Part shown: positions 48,130 to 60,901 of the stretch, one piece after another | How the letters are laid out: each line of letters starts with the position of its first letter | How positions within the stretch are numbered: position 1 is the stretch's first letter | Assembly: GCF_028640845.1 (NCBI RefSeq) | Contig: NC_080543.1 | Location: 100,251,325-100,315,324 of the forward strand | Direction of reading: 5' to 3' | Source: Ahaetulla prasina | Lineage: Eukaryota > Chordata > Lepidosauria > Squamata > Colubridae | DNA length: 64,000 nucleotides | Program-made: the position numbers and the translations under genes | The notes under the pieces: generated by a model | Databases searched by the model: none | Told to the model about the DNA's origin: nothing | Seen by the model: only the letters and a program-made list of their open reading frames with translations

Positions 48130-49904
48130 CATAAAGATAGTCTCCTTAATAGTTCTTCCAGCTCCTGCTGCAATTGGATCAGGCTGAAAGGATGAAAGTT
48201 AAGCCACCTATTTCTAATGAGATGAAGACTCCCTTTGGACTATAAAAAAGATTGTGCAGAGGTTGGGAGGAAAGAATCAATACATTTATGGTCTCTTCAT
48301 CATCATAAAACTAGCAGTGAGAGAAAGACAGAGCAGGATAGAGTAAGTGCTTATGAGCTTCCTCAGAGGCTTATAAAACCAATCAAGCACAGCAGAAATG
48401 GATAGAAAGAAAAAAGTTTTTAAAAGCTTTTGCATAGCAATTAAAATCTCTATTTTCGTGAGATTAAATCACATGAACTCAACACAGCTTTTACCTGAAG
48501 ATTAGTTTGTGCTGGAGAGAATCATCAAAAGAAACCCAATATGAAAATTATCCCAAATACATAAATACACCTAGAAAGAAAAGCAGATCTTCATAAAAGA
48601 AAGCAGATAATTTAGGGAAACAACACAGATAAGTTTGATGTCAAAACTCTTTTACATCCTACATTCAACTGTTGGGAAAATAAATATTTTGGTTATTTAT
48701 GCATCTAGATTGGTTTGTAATGAATTGATTCAAGGCTTGAACAGAAATTGGGGATCAATTAGAATTGTTAGTAAGAGGATAAATTTGCTTTTTTATTCAT
48801 ATGCATTGTTAAAGTAAGATATGTTAACCAGGTGTATGTTTACAGATTGAAAGTGGAATATTACTGATCTTCAGTAAAATATATTATCCAATATATTATC
48901 ACTCTATTGTGGAGGGTTTGGATTAGAGTTAGGAGTTGGACAGCACTTTTGGAACCTTAAGACAATGTCCAGAGTTCAATATCAAATGACATCCATGGAA
49001 AAGATATATTTACAAAATGGCTGTCATAGATAAAAATAGTCAAAGTATGCCTCTGACAGAAAGACAGACAGATGAGACTGAAAGACAAATAACAGTGAAG
49101 TTTGAACTTCAAGATGCAAAAACATTTCTGCTCCAGAAATACATCATACGTAAAAGGCAACAAGTGATGCAAACAGACAACTTGACATTGAATCCAAATA
49201 TATGCCTATTTCATATGAATAATGTCTGTTTCACCCACATTCAAATCAATCATGTTTTAATCTAATCAAAACTACAGCTCTTAATTGGAGATAAGAATTT
49301 CTTTTCTTCAAATAATAATATTTGCATCTTTGGACAGCACTTACACTTTACAAAACTGATTTATGGAAGGATAATGCTTTAACTCTGAAGTTCATCAGAG
49401 AGTTCATCCTAGCCTGTACAACATTTAATATAATGAAAAGTTATGTAATCTTCTGACAGTAGTAGATAGTGTTTAAGATAGTAGTACTGACATCATTATT
49501 ATTTCAAATTACTATATTTGGTAGCATTTTAGAGCCTTTAATCATTGAATTATAGATAGATCTGTGACCACTGGCATTACTTGTGTTACATCACATCACT
49601 GTCATTTGTAAGTCATGGTTCATGGCTTATTGAGCTTATGAAAACATAACTTTCTAATTCAAGTTTTTCCCTCGGCTTTAATATTGTGTCACCAGGGTTG
49701 AAAGATAACATTTTGCCATACGTCAACCAGTCTGGCTTTGCCACCATTTCTTTTCTTAAAAAGGCTTACTGTGATGACACCCAAAGAAGCAGCTTCGTAA
49801 AGGCCCTTGTTTTATATTTTTTCCAAACTCTTAATATGGAATGTCTAACAAAATGGTTATTAAACTCAACATTAACTTTACTTTTATCATACCGTAAGTA
49901 GCCG
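48130..49904. other. No feature recognised
   Basis: AT-rich DNA; no exon or named repeat. Confidence 0.5.
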
Positions 49905-50330
49905 TGTCATTGAAATCTTAATTCATGGCCCTCTAGTTCAAATAACCCCTTATTCTGGAGGCTCACCCATTCTTTTGTCCAGGTCAAACAGCATGCATCA
50001 AGATACAATTTCACATCTGATAGACCCAAACCCCCTCTCCCCTTAGCATCTTGCAGTAGCTTATATCTAATTTTTGGTTTTTTCCCTTGCCATATGAACT
50101 TAGAAATATCCTTCTGCCATTGTTTAAATGGATTATCAGTTGCAAGTATTGGTAATGTCTGAAATAGAAAAGGCATCTTTGGTGAGATATTCATCTTAAT
50201 TACAGGAATTCCGCCCAATAGTGATAAATGCAATTTATCTCACCTTTGTAATGATTGCCAATGATTTTTGTACTGCTCCAATCGAATTGGTGCTGTTCGA
50301 TATCAATATGGGTATTGATTAAAGATTTGG
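49905..50330 (-). mobile_element. L1 LINE ORF2 fragment
   Basis: The minus-strand frame 50233-49907 reads GGIPVIKMNISPKMPFLFQT, KDISKFIWQGKKPKI and GGLGLSDVKLYLDACCL, a typical stretch after the reverse transcriptase of L1 ORF2. A frameshift lies near 50236, with HxQFDW upstream. Both ends are truncated. It is the only L1 seen in the window. Confidence 0.8.
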
Positions 50331-50817
50331 GATCGTGGAAATTGACTGTCAGCTGGTGTTTGTGGATTCTAGTTTTTAATAGAACCTCACCTGATGTGAC
50401 CTCCCCATCACAAGATGAACAAAACATTCAGAAATCAATCCACAAGCTTGGAGAACAAACGTTCACCCTTATCCTATGTCTGAACTACAGATGTTTGCCA
50501 TTTGTTTCTGTCTCTGACAAAGTGAACAATCACGGTTATGAGTAAGTGCTTAAATAAAAAACTTGCTCATGAAAGTTATAGTTACTAATGACTTCTCCAA
50601 TCATTACTGTTTTCTGCCATGTGATTTTACTTTTTGTTTTGTTTTGTTTTGGTATACATACATATATATGCATATATATATATCTTTTCAAGCTGTCTGG
50701 CAACTTGCTGTGATCATAGGCAGCATAAAACATTGTCACAATGGGAAGTGATATAATGGTCTCTGGTGATAGATGATGTCAGAATTAAACTGACATGTTC
50801 TGGGTTACTGATATTCT
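50331..50817. other. Short unrecognised stretch
   Basis: Includes a small TATA-rich run near 50655-50690. Confidence 0.5.
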
Positions 50818-51490
50818 ATTTATTTATTTTTATTTATTCATTTATTTTGTCAGGCATGTATTTTATGACAGATACAAGTGTAAACATAATTATAAATAGA
50901 TGTAAAGATATGAATAAAACAAAACATTAGTACAGGGACAGTTGACACCCTGCTTATGCACACCCCCTACAGACCTCTTAGGAATGGGGTGAGGTCTACA
51001 GTAGACAGTGTAAGGTTAAAGTTTTGGGGATTTGGAAAAGAAACCAGAGTTAGGTAGTGCATTCCAGGCGTTGACAACTGTGTTACTGAAGTCGTATTTT
51101 TCTGCAGTCTAGTTTGGATCAGTTTACCATGGATTTGAATCTATTGTGTGCTCTTGTATTGTTTTGGTTGAAGCTGAAATATTCATTGTCTGGTAGGACA
51201 TTGTACCAGATGATTTTATGTAGTATGCTTAGATTAGACCGAAGAGGGCAAAGTTCTAAATCGTCTAAGCCCAAAATTTCGAGTCTGGTGGCATAAGGTA
51301 TTCTGTTCCGAGCAGAGGAGTGGAGGACACTTCTTGTGAAATTTCTCTGGACTCGTTCGATTGTATTAATGTCTGATATGCAGTGCGGGTTCCAGACAGA
51401 TGAGCTGTATTCAAGAATTGGTCTGGCAAAAGTTTTGTATGCCCTAGTTGCAGTTCAATATTACCGGAGAAGAAACTACGCAAGATTAGG
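50818..51490 (-). mobile_element. CR1-group LINE 3' end
   Basis: The minus strand carries AYKTFARPILEYS, INTIERVQRNFTR and YATRLEILGLDDLE, the same family as 7280-10977. The 3' UTR GACCTCTTAGG reversed and a (TAAA)n end lie at 50818-50850. It is 5'-truncated near 51490, with a small frame break near 51105. Confidence 0.8.
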
Positions 51491-51830
51491 TTAACAACTC
51501 TTAATTAACTCTTAGAGTTAATTCTCTAGGAAATGTAGAATCTAAAAGAGTCAAAAGGACTATTTCTCCAACAGTACTGCATGTGGTAACATTGCAAACT
51601 GTATCTGATATAAGAAATCAATAAAGTCAGGTAGTTTAATTTAAAAATAATTGATGTTTTATCATTTTGGAGAGATCATGAACAATATAAACAATATAAG
51701 CTCCCTCCCTTTGCTTCAAGGGAACTATCATTAGTGGTCCTCATTGGTAAATACCTGCATGAAGAACGATCCATATTAGCTGTTTCACTTGGAACTGATA
51801 CATATTTAGTGTTACTAGAGACCAGATAAG

Positions 51831-51853
51831 TGTGTGTGTGTGTGTGTGTGTGT
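51831..51853. repeat. (TG)n microsatellite
   Basis: About 11 TG units. Confidence 0.95.
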
Positions 51854-52124
51854 TTTATGTGTGTTTCCTATTATGAGGTCACAACCAGCTAATATGCAAA
51901 GCTAAATAGGATTGGCACTTGAATGGAAGACCAGCAGGAATAGGATGTGGACTGGGAAGTTGAATAATGTTCCAAAAGAAGAAAATGACAAACCACTTTT
52001 GTATTAGTTCCAAAGAAAATTACATGAATGTATCTATATATTTGCCAGGATCAGAGAAATAGAATTGGTTTTTTTTCTCACATAGGAATACAGTTTCATT
52101 CAAGGTAGTCTTCATCCTGAGAAC

Positions 52125-52795
52125 CTATTTGTTTGTTTGTAGTTTGTTTGTTTGTTTGTTTAATTTTTATGCAACCCAACTCCCTTATAAGGTGGCTCTG
52201 AGTAGTTTACAAATTATAAAACAAGTAGAAAAATAATTAAAACATTAAAATGACAATAGTAAGATTTTAAAATTATTCTGAAACCATAATTAAACGAGAT
52301 AGATGGGATGGGGATAAGTTCATCTTACCCCATTAGCCAACTCCAGCAATGAGTGCCCCCCTCAGGGTCGCAGGCCAACTGGCAAAGCCAGATTTTATTC
52401 CTCTTCTGGAAGGCCAAAAGAGTGGGAGCAGTTTTCACTTCTGGTGGTAGAGTGATAGAGATGGAGCCACAATGTGCTCAATCTGTCAAATTTGTGGCCC
52501 ATGGGCCTGATGCGTCACATGCTGGTCATGCCCAGCCCTGGTTTAGTGAAGGGGGGAAAAGTCATGATAATCACATGATGATAACATAACGTCGTGAGTT
52601 TGACACCCATAGCATACGGGATATATAGCAGGCCCCTTCTGCTGGCACGAATGAGATGGGCTAGTCCCATTGGGGAAAGACAGCTCCTCAATACCCTGGA
52701 CCCATGCAATGTAGGGCTTTAAAGATAACAATCAACACCTTGAATTAGATCTGGAAGCAAACCTGTAACTAATGCAGCCTGCACAATAGCGGTTT
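52125..52795 (-). mobile_element. Old L2-like LINE fragment
   Basis: The reverse 3' end (GCAACCCAACTCCCTTATAA, GGTGGCTCTGAGTAG) is followed by a body. Its far part (AATGTAGGGCTTTAAAGATA, ACCTTGAATTAGATCTGGAA) parallels the younger L2 copy at 53300-53360. A small hAT element splits it at 52479. Confidence 0.6.
52479..52612. mobile_element. Old hAT MITE
   Basis: CAATCTGTCAAATTTGTGGC at the left and GTGAGTTTGACACCCAT at the right are decayed GTGTCAAACTC-type inverted ends like those at 33292/34735. No clear target-site duplication. Confidence 0.55.
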
Positions 52796-52804
52796 ATCAA
52801 TTTA

Positions 52805-53445
52805 TTAATAATTCATTTGTTTTATTTATTTATTTATTTATCTATCGTATTTTTATACCGCCCTTCTCTGAGCACTCAGGGCGGTGTACAGCATAGATAA
52901 AACATAGATATAAAAATTTTTTAAAATACAATATTCATTAAAAATCTGATTCAATAAGCTGAATATTTAAAATTACTAAGTAAAAGTTACAAAATAGATT
53001 AAACCCCTTAAAAACCCCACTAATAAACCCTCGATTAAAATTTATCATTAGGCCAGCCCTGCTTGGTGAAAGAAGAAAGTTTTGAGCTCGCGCTTAAAGG
53101 TCCGAAGATCAGGGAGAAGACGTAGCCCCACAGGTAGTTCATTCCACAGGGCCGGAGCCCCCACAGAGAACACTCTTCCCCTGGGGGCCGCCAGCCGACA
53201 TTGATTGGCTGACGGCACCCTAAGGAGGCCCTCCCTGTGAGAGCGCACCGGTCGATGGGAGGTTATTGGCGGCAGCAGGCAGTCCCGTAAATATCCCGGT
53301 CCCATGCCATGGAGCGCTTTAAAGGTGATGACCAAAACCTTGAATCGCACCTGGAAGACCACCGGCAACCAATGCAGCCTGCGCAGGAGAGGTGTTACAT
53401 GGGAGCTACGAGACGCTCCCTCAATCCCCCGTTTATTAGTATGCT
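52805..53445 (-). mobile_element. L2-like LINE 3' part
   Basis: The minus frame 53368-53048 reads RFKVLVITFKALHGMGPGYL, VFSVGAPALWNELPVGLRLL and RTFKRELKTFFF, an almost uninterrupted L2 C-terminus. The CCGCCCTGAGTG hairpin tail and (TAAA)n end are at 52825-52885. Of the L2 copies here this is the best preserved. Confidence 0.87.
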
Positions 53446-53672
53446 CACCTATCTGGTGTGAATTGGCAAAACACTATGGCATGCATTCCTTCCTTTTCAA
53501 CATATTTATGAGATCTAATAAAGGGGAAGGAAGGTGGTAGCATTCCAGATGTTGCAGAACTACAACTTGCAATATCCCTACAAAGCAAACCCAATGGCAA
53601 GAAATTGTCTGACTTCCAGTATAAGAACTTTTGGAATGTTACAGATTGCCAAATCTGGTCTAATGAATAGAA

Positions 53673-53746
53673 CAGTGTTTCTCAGCCTCAGCAGCTTTAA
53701 AATGGATGGACTTCAACTCCCAGAATTTCTCAGCCAGGAAACACTG
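53673..53746. mobile_element. Short hAT MITE, 74 bp
   Basis: Ends CAGTGTTTCTCAGCC and CAGGAAACACTG. The target-site duplication is GAATAGAA (53665-53672) and CAATAGAA (53747-53754), 7 of 8. The interior has ACTTCAACTCCCAGAATT, like the MITE at 17796. Confidence 0.8.
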
Positions 53747-54023
53747 CAATAGAAGCATAGTACAGGAGTGCTATGGAATGGGCACTGATTCTAACAGAAG
53801 CAAGAGGTTTCCTTTCGCTTTGTTGAAGCCAGCAAAAGAAAAAAGTATTCATTCTACCTTCTTTAAGCTGCAGAAAACTGAATCTCCCAAGTGCTTCTGT
53901 TGGAAAGACAAGATAGGAGAAGAAATCACTACTGAGAGTATCCAAAATAATGAGAATATCCCTGGCTTTAGCCTTTTCTTCTTCTATTGCTATGCTGCTT
54001 GGAATACAGCGTTTCTGAGGGAA

Positions 54024-54094
54024 AACAATTTTTTCAATAAAATACCATCCCTATTGAGTGATCATTCTGTCCCCCATCCCTAAAAGTGGCTGGA
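54024..54094 (+). repeat. Direct duplication, copy 1
   Basis: AACAATTTTTTCAATAAAAT through CCTAAAAGTGGCTGGAA is repeated at 54215-54285, with a (CA)n tract (54143-54165) between the copies. Confidence 0.92.
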
Positions 54095-54142
54095 ATGCAT
54101 ATTAAAGGGGGGGGCTTTGATAGTTGCCAACTTGATTTGTTT

Positions 54143-54165
54143 TACACACACACACACACACACAC
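54143..54165. repeat. (CA)n microsatellite
   Basis: About 11 CA units between the two direct repeats. Confidence 0.95.
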
Positions 54166-54214
54166 GGCAGATGCCCCTGCTTAGAATGCATGTGGTTTGT
54201 TTTGTCCTAGAGGC

Positions 54215-54285
54215 AACAATTTTTTCAATAAAATACCATCCCTATTGAGTGATCATTCTGTCCCCCACCCCTAAAAGTGGCTGGA
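54215..54285 (+). repeat. Direct duplication, copy 2
   Basis: Nearly identical to 54024-54094 (CCCATCCC versus CCCACCCC). Confidence 0.92.
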
Positions 54286-55136
54286 AAGGATACTAGAAGA
54301 AGAAACAAGAGAAAATTGGCCAGTTAGGGCAACACCCATATCATCATTTCCAAACCTTTGTTGGTGGCAAAGGTTTGGCAAGCAAATTCACAGGGAAACC
54401 CACAGTTTGGACAGTGAGTGGATGGAACGCTATTCTTTCAACTATAATTCAAACAGATTGTACAAACATATTTTAAATACCAATAAATAAAGTTAGAATA
54501 AATATTCTACCACATATCAGCAGCAAAGCCACCCCAGAAAGTAAAATAGTTTTCTTTTAGTGCAGCAACTGATTCAACAAAGAAAGTACAGAGAGCCTTT
54601 CCCCAGTCAGGCCAATATCAAATTGGGCAACTCTGTTGCCAGAGAAAAACAAATAAATGAAGAACATTGCTGCCAATGAATTAGGGCTCAAACAAATGGC
54701 TGCAGTAGGAGCTGGATGTGTCTTTGGGAGAAGCAATGGATAAAAAATGTTTGTGGAATATTCTTTTGAGAGTAGAAATCCCTGCGTTCTGCCAAGGCTT
54801 TCAATTTGTGGGCCAAAAGGAATATCAACCATCTAGTAGACCTGCAGCTGAGTTTCTGCAAAGTCAATACACCCATGACTTAATCACAAAAAAACAGTAA
54901 ATACAGATCGTGCCAGTGACACCTCTGATTTCAGCTGCAGCAACAAGAAAACTGGCCAATGGGAATGCCAGGATGAGCGGGTGCAATCTGGCAATGGACC
55001 AATTATCACACAGCAGATTGTCAGCCTCAGACTCCCTCCTCCACGTGACCAAAAATGTTGACATGGGAGGTCTTTGGCTAGCATAGCTGCGAAAATATTA
55101 CTCTCAAGGGAGTAATCTTGAACCAAATTTCAAATT
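54286..55136. other. No feature recognised
   Basis: Mixed-composition DNA without exon or repeat that I can name. Confidence 0.5.
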
Positions 55137-55144
55137 ACCTATAA

Positions 55145-55991
55145 CAGTGATGGCGAACCTATGGCAAGTGTGCCACAGGTGGCACACAGAGCCATATTGG
55201 TGGGCACATGAGCATTGCTCTAGCTCAGTTCCGATACCGGCCAGCTGATTTTTTTGGAATCAGGAAACAAGCTATTTCTGGCCTCTGTAGGGCCTCCGGA
55301 GGGATGGAGAAGGCCCGTTTTTCACTCTCCCCAGGCTCCAGAAGCTTTCTAGGCCTTCCCCACCCCACCCACCCCAAGGCCCTCCAGAGGCTGGAAATGG
55401 CCCATTTGCTGACTTCCAGTGGGACCAGAAGGCCCGTTTTTCGCTCTTCCCAGGCTCCAGAGGCTTTCTAGGAGGTTGAAAACGGCCTTCCTCAAACCAC
55501 CACCACCCCAGAAGGCCTCAGGAGCCTGGGGAGGACAAAAAATGGCACCATGCCATCACGTGCCAAATGCGGGGGTCGCGCGGTTTTTTTTTTATTTATT
55601 TACATTTATATCCCGCCCTTCTCCGAAGACTCAGGGTGGCTTACAGTGTGTAAGGCAATAGTCTCATTCTATTTGTATATTTACAAAGTCAACTTATTGC
55701 CCCCCCAACAATCTGGGTCCTCATTTTACCTACCTTATAAAGGATGGAAGGCTGAGTCAACCTTGGGCCTGGTGGGATTCGAGCCTGCAGTAATTGCAGG
55801 CTGCTGTGTTTTAATAACAGGCTATCTTACAGCCTGAGCCACCACGGCGGTGGGTCATGCGTGGGGGTCATGAGTGGAGGGCAGGGCGCATTGAATTATG
55901 GGTGTGGGCACGTACATGCGCGACACCACCACCCCCGCATTCCCACCCCCCCGCTTTTGGCACACGACAGCAGAAAGGTTAGCCATCATTG
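55145..55991. mobile_element. hAT element with nested SINE, 847 bp
   Basis: Ends CAGTGATGGCGAACCTATGG and AAGGTTAGCCATCATTG. A perfect 8-bp target-site duplication ACCTATAA lies at 55137-55144 and 55992-55999. GC-rich interior, no transposase. A SINE inserted at 55583-55850. The same family occurs at 61623-61998. Confidence 0.9.
55583..55850 (-). repeat. tRNA-derived SINE with L2-type tail, nested in hAT
   Basis: Reverse copy of the SINE at 235-500: B-box GGATTCGAGCC reversed, then AAGGTTGACTCAGCC and the CCGCCCTTCTCCG hairpin tail. Flanks GGGTCGCGCG and GGGTCATGCG look like a diverged target-site duplication. Confidence 0.85.
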
Positions 55992-55999
55992 ACCTATAA

Positions 56000-58583
56000 T
56001 GATGGAGACACCCTTGCAAGGATATGACCATGGCAAAGGGAAAGGGACCAACTTCACATCATAGGCTGGATGAATGAATTTCAAGAGTTATCTTCAAGCT
56101 TGTTGAAGATAGTTATTTTCCACAAGGTTGGAAAGAAAATACACAATATCTTCATTAAACAGAAAGCTTATTTAGAGTACTGCTTTTCCAAGTACTTTAA
56201 TGTCAATGAAATGTGTTTGAGAAATCGTTGATACTGTATGAGCTGATGTAGGCAATCTGGCATTCTTCCAATTTATTGGCATCTTTTAATTATTTGGATG
56301 TGCTGAAAGCAGTGGGAAGTGGTTTATCTGGAAAAAATATTTCCAGATTATTGGTTATTGTTTTAAAAAAACAAAAGAAATCAATTTAAATTGGAAAAAA
56401 AAGTTTATTGGCCACCTCAAAAAACACTTTAAAAACTAGTTTATTTACTATGGCCTACAAGTTCATCAGATGCAAGAAGAAACAAGTGGTAGCTCAAGTA
56501 GCAGTAATACACAATCCTCACCTTCACTGAATTGATATAACTCTTAATAAACAGACATAGATTTCAGATACTATCTGCTTACTTATAAAACATATGGCAA
56601 CTACTGAAGCTTAAACAAAAAGCTTGATTTTGCTCATGAGTTACTGTAGATACAGTATATTCTGCTAGAAGATTTAAACTATGCAATTATTCTCAAAGAG
56701 GCTTCACAATCAAAGTAGGATACTTTAAAGAATCTATTTCAAACAAATGTTAAATATTCAATATATGTACTTCACTAAATGAAGCCAATTGCTTTTATCA
56801 TCAATTGCACTGCCTGGCTTCTTAGTAATTTTCTAAATTGGATAATACAGTAGATGTATGGCATACCTTTACTAATCTCCTTGGAAGTCTAGAATACAAA
56901 GTGAGATCGTGATGTCTTGAGATAACAACTTAAATTTAGAGCATTGGTCAATGTTACTAAGTAACTCAGTTTAGCAGGATTTTTTTAGGTTAAATGTTAC
57001 ATTCAATGCTTAATGCCCATTCATTACTGCTCATATAAACCAAGTGTTGTTTCATTAGTAGTTAAAAACCAAGGACTTCTCTTACGGTTGCAGTATTGGA
57101 CAAAAAAGTGACTGAAGAATTTTCATTACACCATCACTCATTGCCTATGTTTTGGGCCCAATGTGTTTGCCATTGACTGGGCTACATACATGGATGCAGA
57201 TGGGGGTCTCTAGATTAATTCCTACATTAGGGCTACCATATCTGGCTACAGAAATTTGGATAACCATTAGTTAGCAGGACTGAGAAAACAACACTACTTT
57301 CTTTTGCCGTGAAGTATTTGTGTGATTTATGGGGTCCAGATATGGCCTCAGTTTAGGCATCATGCAGTGTTCTTCTCTCCCAAGCCCTTGATCTATAAAT
57401 ATAGTTTTCTTTACTAAGGACCCCCTTGTCATCTGATAAAAAAAATATGAAAGCAATTTATCCCAGTTTCTGGCGATTGTTAGGATCGTGGATATTTGCC
57501 TTCTTATTGCAAATAATTCTTGGAAACTCTTTTCCTGCATTATACCACAAATCATATTTGTTTTTTAATTTATACAGAAATTATTCTCCACCTTTTGCTC
57601 CAAACAAGAGCTTGGGTTACAATATTAAATACAAATCATATCCACTGAGTTATCTCAGATTCACCAAGTTTTCCCATGATCATTATCCTATCTAAATAAA
57701 AGAATAATAACAATATTTTCATCAAATAACAAAGATTTCTTCATATTTTGTACTTAAATGCTTTTAAAAAACCTAATAGTTTCTCTTGATCATGGATTCA
57801 ACCTGTTGGATTACATGAACAATTGCAGGTTAGTATTTGTATGTTAAAGAATACATATATAGATATGAAATAAATACATTAATAATATATACTTTGCCCT
57901 TCAATTTTACTTTATCACAAATTGCTACTTCATAATGTTTATTCTATTTAGTTGGATTTTAATTTTAAATACTGCTTTGTATTTTAAAACATTAGTAATG
58001 TTATGGTGGAAAAGGCTCTGATTTATAACTAAAATAATTTATTCCATATTCTCATTCTCTTATTTTTTATTTATTTATTTATTTATTTTACTTTTCTGGT
58101 GCAGGTTGAGAAACACTGAGGATGACCCTAAATCCGGTTAAGTGCTGGCTCTTCTGCTTTAGATATATCTCCAAAGGCTGCCAGATTCAATTTTAGTGAT
58201 TGAATCATTTTGAGTCAGGAGAGTTTGTTCTCATAAAGCCCAAGTGAGTCATTGTGCATAATTCCTTTAAAAAGGGCCAAGAGACCCACAATGTTAATTA
58301 CATTATTGAACTAAATAGAGGAATACTTAATGGAATCCGACTGAGAGAACATATTTTAAGCCACAGTCTACATCAGCCACAATAAAATCTTATTTGCTTG
58401 GTTGACAGTTCCCTTGAGGATTGGAGGGGTGAGGTTATTTATGCAGCCTACCTTGTGGAAATTGAAAATATATTTCACAATGTCTCTGTTAACAATGTTA
58501 TTAACATGAAATCAGTATTTAGGCTTGTTATACCGGTATTAATGGAAGATTTGTTGCCCCAAATTCCCATCTTATTGCACATA
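56000..58583. other. 2.6 kb, no firm feature
   Basis: Mostly AT-rich. 57100-57700 looks like a decayed coding element on the minus strand but no family is recognisable. A TTTATT run at 58066-58091 may mark an old LINE tail. Confidence 0.45.
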
Positions 58584-58591
58584 AGTCTAGG

Positions 58592-58729
58592 CAGTGGTGG
58601 GATTCAAATAATTTTAACAACTGGTTCTCTGCCGTAATGATTCCTTCCAACAACCAGTTCACCAAATTGCTCAGAAAGTTAACAACCGGTTCTCCCGAAG
58701 TGGTGCGAACTGGCTGAATCCCACCACTG
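58592..58729. mobile_element. hAT MITE, 138 bp, perfect TIRs and TSD
   Basis: Perfect 15-bp inverted termini CAGTGGTGGGATTCA. A perfect 8-bp target-site duplication AGTCTAGG lies at 58584-58591 and 58730-58737. The interior carries two AACCGGTTCTC-like motifs. This is the cleanest MITE in the window. Confidence 0.95.
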
Positions 58730-59039
58730 AGTCTAGGGCATATTCCAAAGCCCAGAACTAAAACACTTCTGCACATGTAACACTTTCTGTTTTGTTTCCC
58801 ATTCTCAGAATCACTTCGAAGCTGATTTTCAGTTGTCTTCAGCAGACCATGAAATACTGTAAACAGACAGGGAATGCCATAAGCCTATCAACTCTCTCTC
58901 ACACTCTCTCTCTCTCTCACTGACCAAGAAGAGAGTTTAAAAAAATATTCTATCCCTTTCTAAAGTAACAAAAATCCCCCTCATCCTGCCTACAGGGTGG
59001 GGGGAGAGAAAGAAAAGAGAGGATAAGTATAAGATTTTT

Positions 59040-59242
59040 TAAATTTTTAAATTTTAAATTTTAAATTTTTTAATCTTTTGTAATTTTATATGGGGTATTT
59101 TAGGTTGGTCAATCTGACGGTTTTAATTCGGCCACTATTGAATAGGTATTTTAAACTGATATTTTTAACTTTGTATATTTACTGTTTTTTATCCTGGCTG
59201 TACACCGCCCTGAGTCCTTCTGGAGAAGGGCGGTATAAAAAT

Positions 59243-59274
<32 letters not shown>
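59040..59274 (+). mobile_element. L2-like LINE 3' UTR and tail
   Basis: TGTACACCGCCCTGAGTCC, GAGAAGGGCGGTATAAAAAT and an (AAAT)n end at 59241-59274. Only the 3' UTR remains. Confidence 0.8.
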
Positions 59275-60399
59275 GTAGCTCCAGTCAGCACTTTCAGCAG
59301 AAAAGGAATTGTGGTTCAGAAGTTCACCCAGACTTTTCCAGATCTGCTGTGCTCCAGCCAGTCCAAAATCTTGTTAGTTTATTCCAGCTTTGAAGAAAAT
59401 CTGGAAGAGACTTCATGAGGCTAGTAGGGGGAGGCTGAGGACTTTCACTCCCTTCTCCCCTCTTTGTCTTCCTCTGCATGATCTGGGCCCTAGCCACCTG
59501 TCTACCTTCCCAGCATTTTACTTAATCTGACATCCCCTTAAATGCTACATTCACAGATGGCTTATATGCCCAGCCATACTTCCTCTCCCTGCATTTTGCT
59601 TGCATTTAGCCATTCTATTAAACCAGCTCACTCTTCCTTTTCCACAAGTCTCATCTTTGTTGCTTCACTTAAATTCAAGTGTACCATAATTTTAATCAAT
59701 ATTGTATAAATATTGTACAAATCCAGTGTAATGGAAAATATATTTATTAAGACTTATAATAGCATGATAAAAAGGAAAAATAATAAATGAAACAAACTAA
59801 TACTAGAGTAAAGCTAGATCTGCATTCCACATAGAGGCACTCACCCTCTTAGTGGTTCTAAATTTGGTCAAAAAGAGTGCATATCTATCCAGAAAAAAGA
59901 CAAAACTAAGAAATGGCAAATAACAAACATTTTGGATGGATTTTCACATGTTTTTAAAATGCAGATGTGGCCACTGCTTCAAATACAGGGTTACCCTGAC
60001 CAAGAGCCTTCCTTTCAAGTTATATCTTTTATATGAATTTGTCCAGTAAATTTGTAATTTTATTGACAAATCCCTAATGCGCTTTTGAGCAACCTCAAGT
60101 TTATTTCATACAAAGCACGTTTTGAAAACTGCTGAATTCATTGAAGTAATATTTAACTAGGCATAGCTGGCAATGTCAGCCTATTCTATTTGAGTGATGT
60201 TCATTTCAGGAAGCATATATGACAGGATGTTAGAAACATTCCTTTACTGACTGATAGGTCTGGTAAGACACCGATGCAAATGATACTTATCATTATTCAT
60301 CCAGGCAAAGGCAGATTTACTTACATTCTTCAGACATTTTTCTCTTGAAAAAAGTTTTGAGCCATGGAACAAGATTGGCACATTTTTGGATTGCACAAC
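59275..60399. other. No feature recognised
   Basis: AT-rich DNA with no named element. Confidence 0.5.
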
Positions 60400-60527
60400 A
60401 TAGAGTTTTGTGTTTTTCAAACTTGGCAATTTGAAGATATGTGAACCCAGAATTTCTCAGCAAGCATTCTGGCTGGAGATTTCTGGAAGTCCACACATCT
60501 TGCATTTGCAAAGTTGAAAAACACTGA
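60400..60527. mobile_element. Palindromic MITE (decayed)
   Basis: TTTTTCAAACTTGGCAATTT near the left pairs with GCAAAGTTGAAAAACACTG at the right, around a CAGAATTTCTCAGC / GGCTGGAGATTTCTGG hairpin. It is the same superfamily as 12515 and 53673. Flanks are too decayed to call a duplication. Confidence 0.6.
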
Positions 60528-60529
60528 TA

Positions 60530-60901
60530 CAGATAGTTCTCGATTTAAGATCATAATTAAAACCAGAATTTCCATTGTTAAGCAGGGCAGTTGTTAAGTG
60601 AGTCACGCCCATTTTTTTTTCATGGTTGATAAGCAAATCATTTGTTGTTGTTAATAACATGGATCTTAAGCAAACCTGCTTCTTGCATTGACTTTGCTTT
60701 TTGGAAGGCTGCTGGGAAAGTCACAAATGGTGATCAAATGACTCTGGGACACCGCAATCATCATAAATACTTGCTAAATTGCCAAACACCCAAATTTTGA
60801 TCATGTGACGGTGGGTAGGCTTACATGTGCAGTTGTAAGTCACTTTTTCTAGTGCTGTTGTAACTTCATTAAGTGAATGATTGTAAGTCAAGGACTGCCT
60901 G
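60530..60901. mobile_element. Old MITE with CAGGCAGTCCTTGACTTAC-type ends
   Basis: CAGATAGTTCTCGATTTAAG at the left and GTAAGTCAAGGACTGCCTG at the right are inverted termini. The middle has ATGGTGATCAAATGACTCTG and similar. No clear target-site duplication. Confidence 0.6.

Noticed and set aside
57100..57700. LINE or gene on the minus strand
   Set aside because: The open frame at 57555-57271 has no motif I can assign; too weak to annotate beyond a note.
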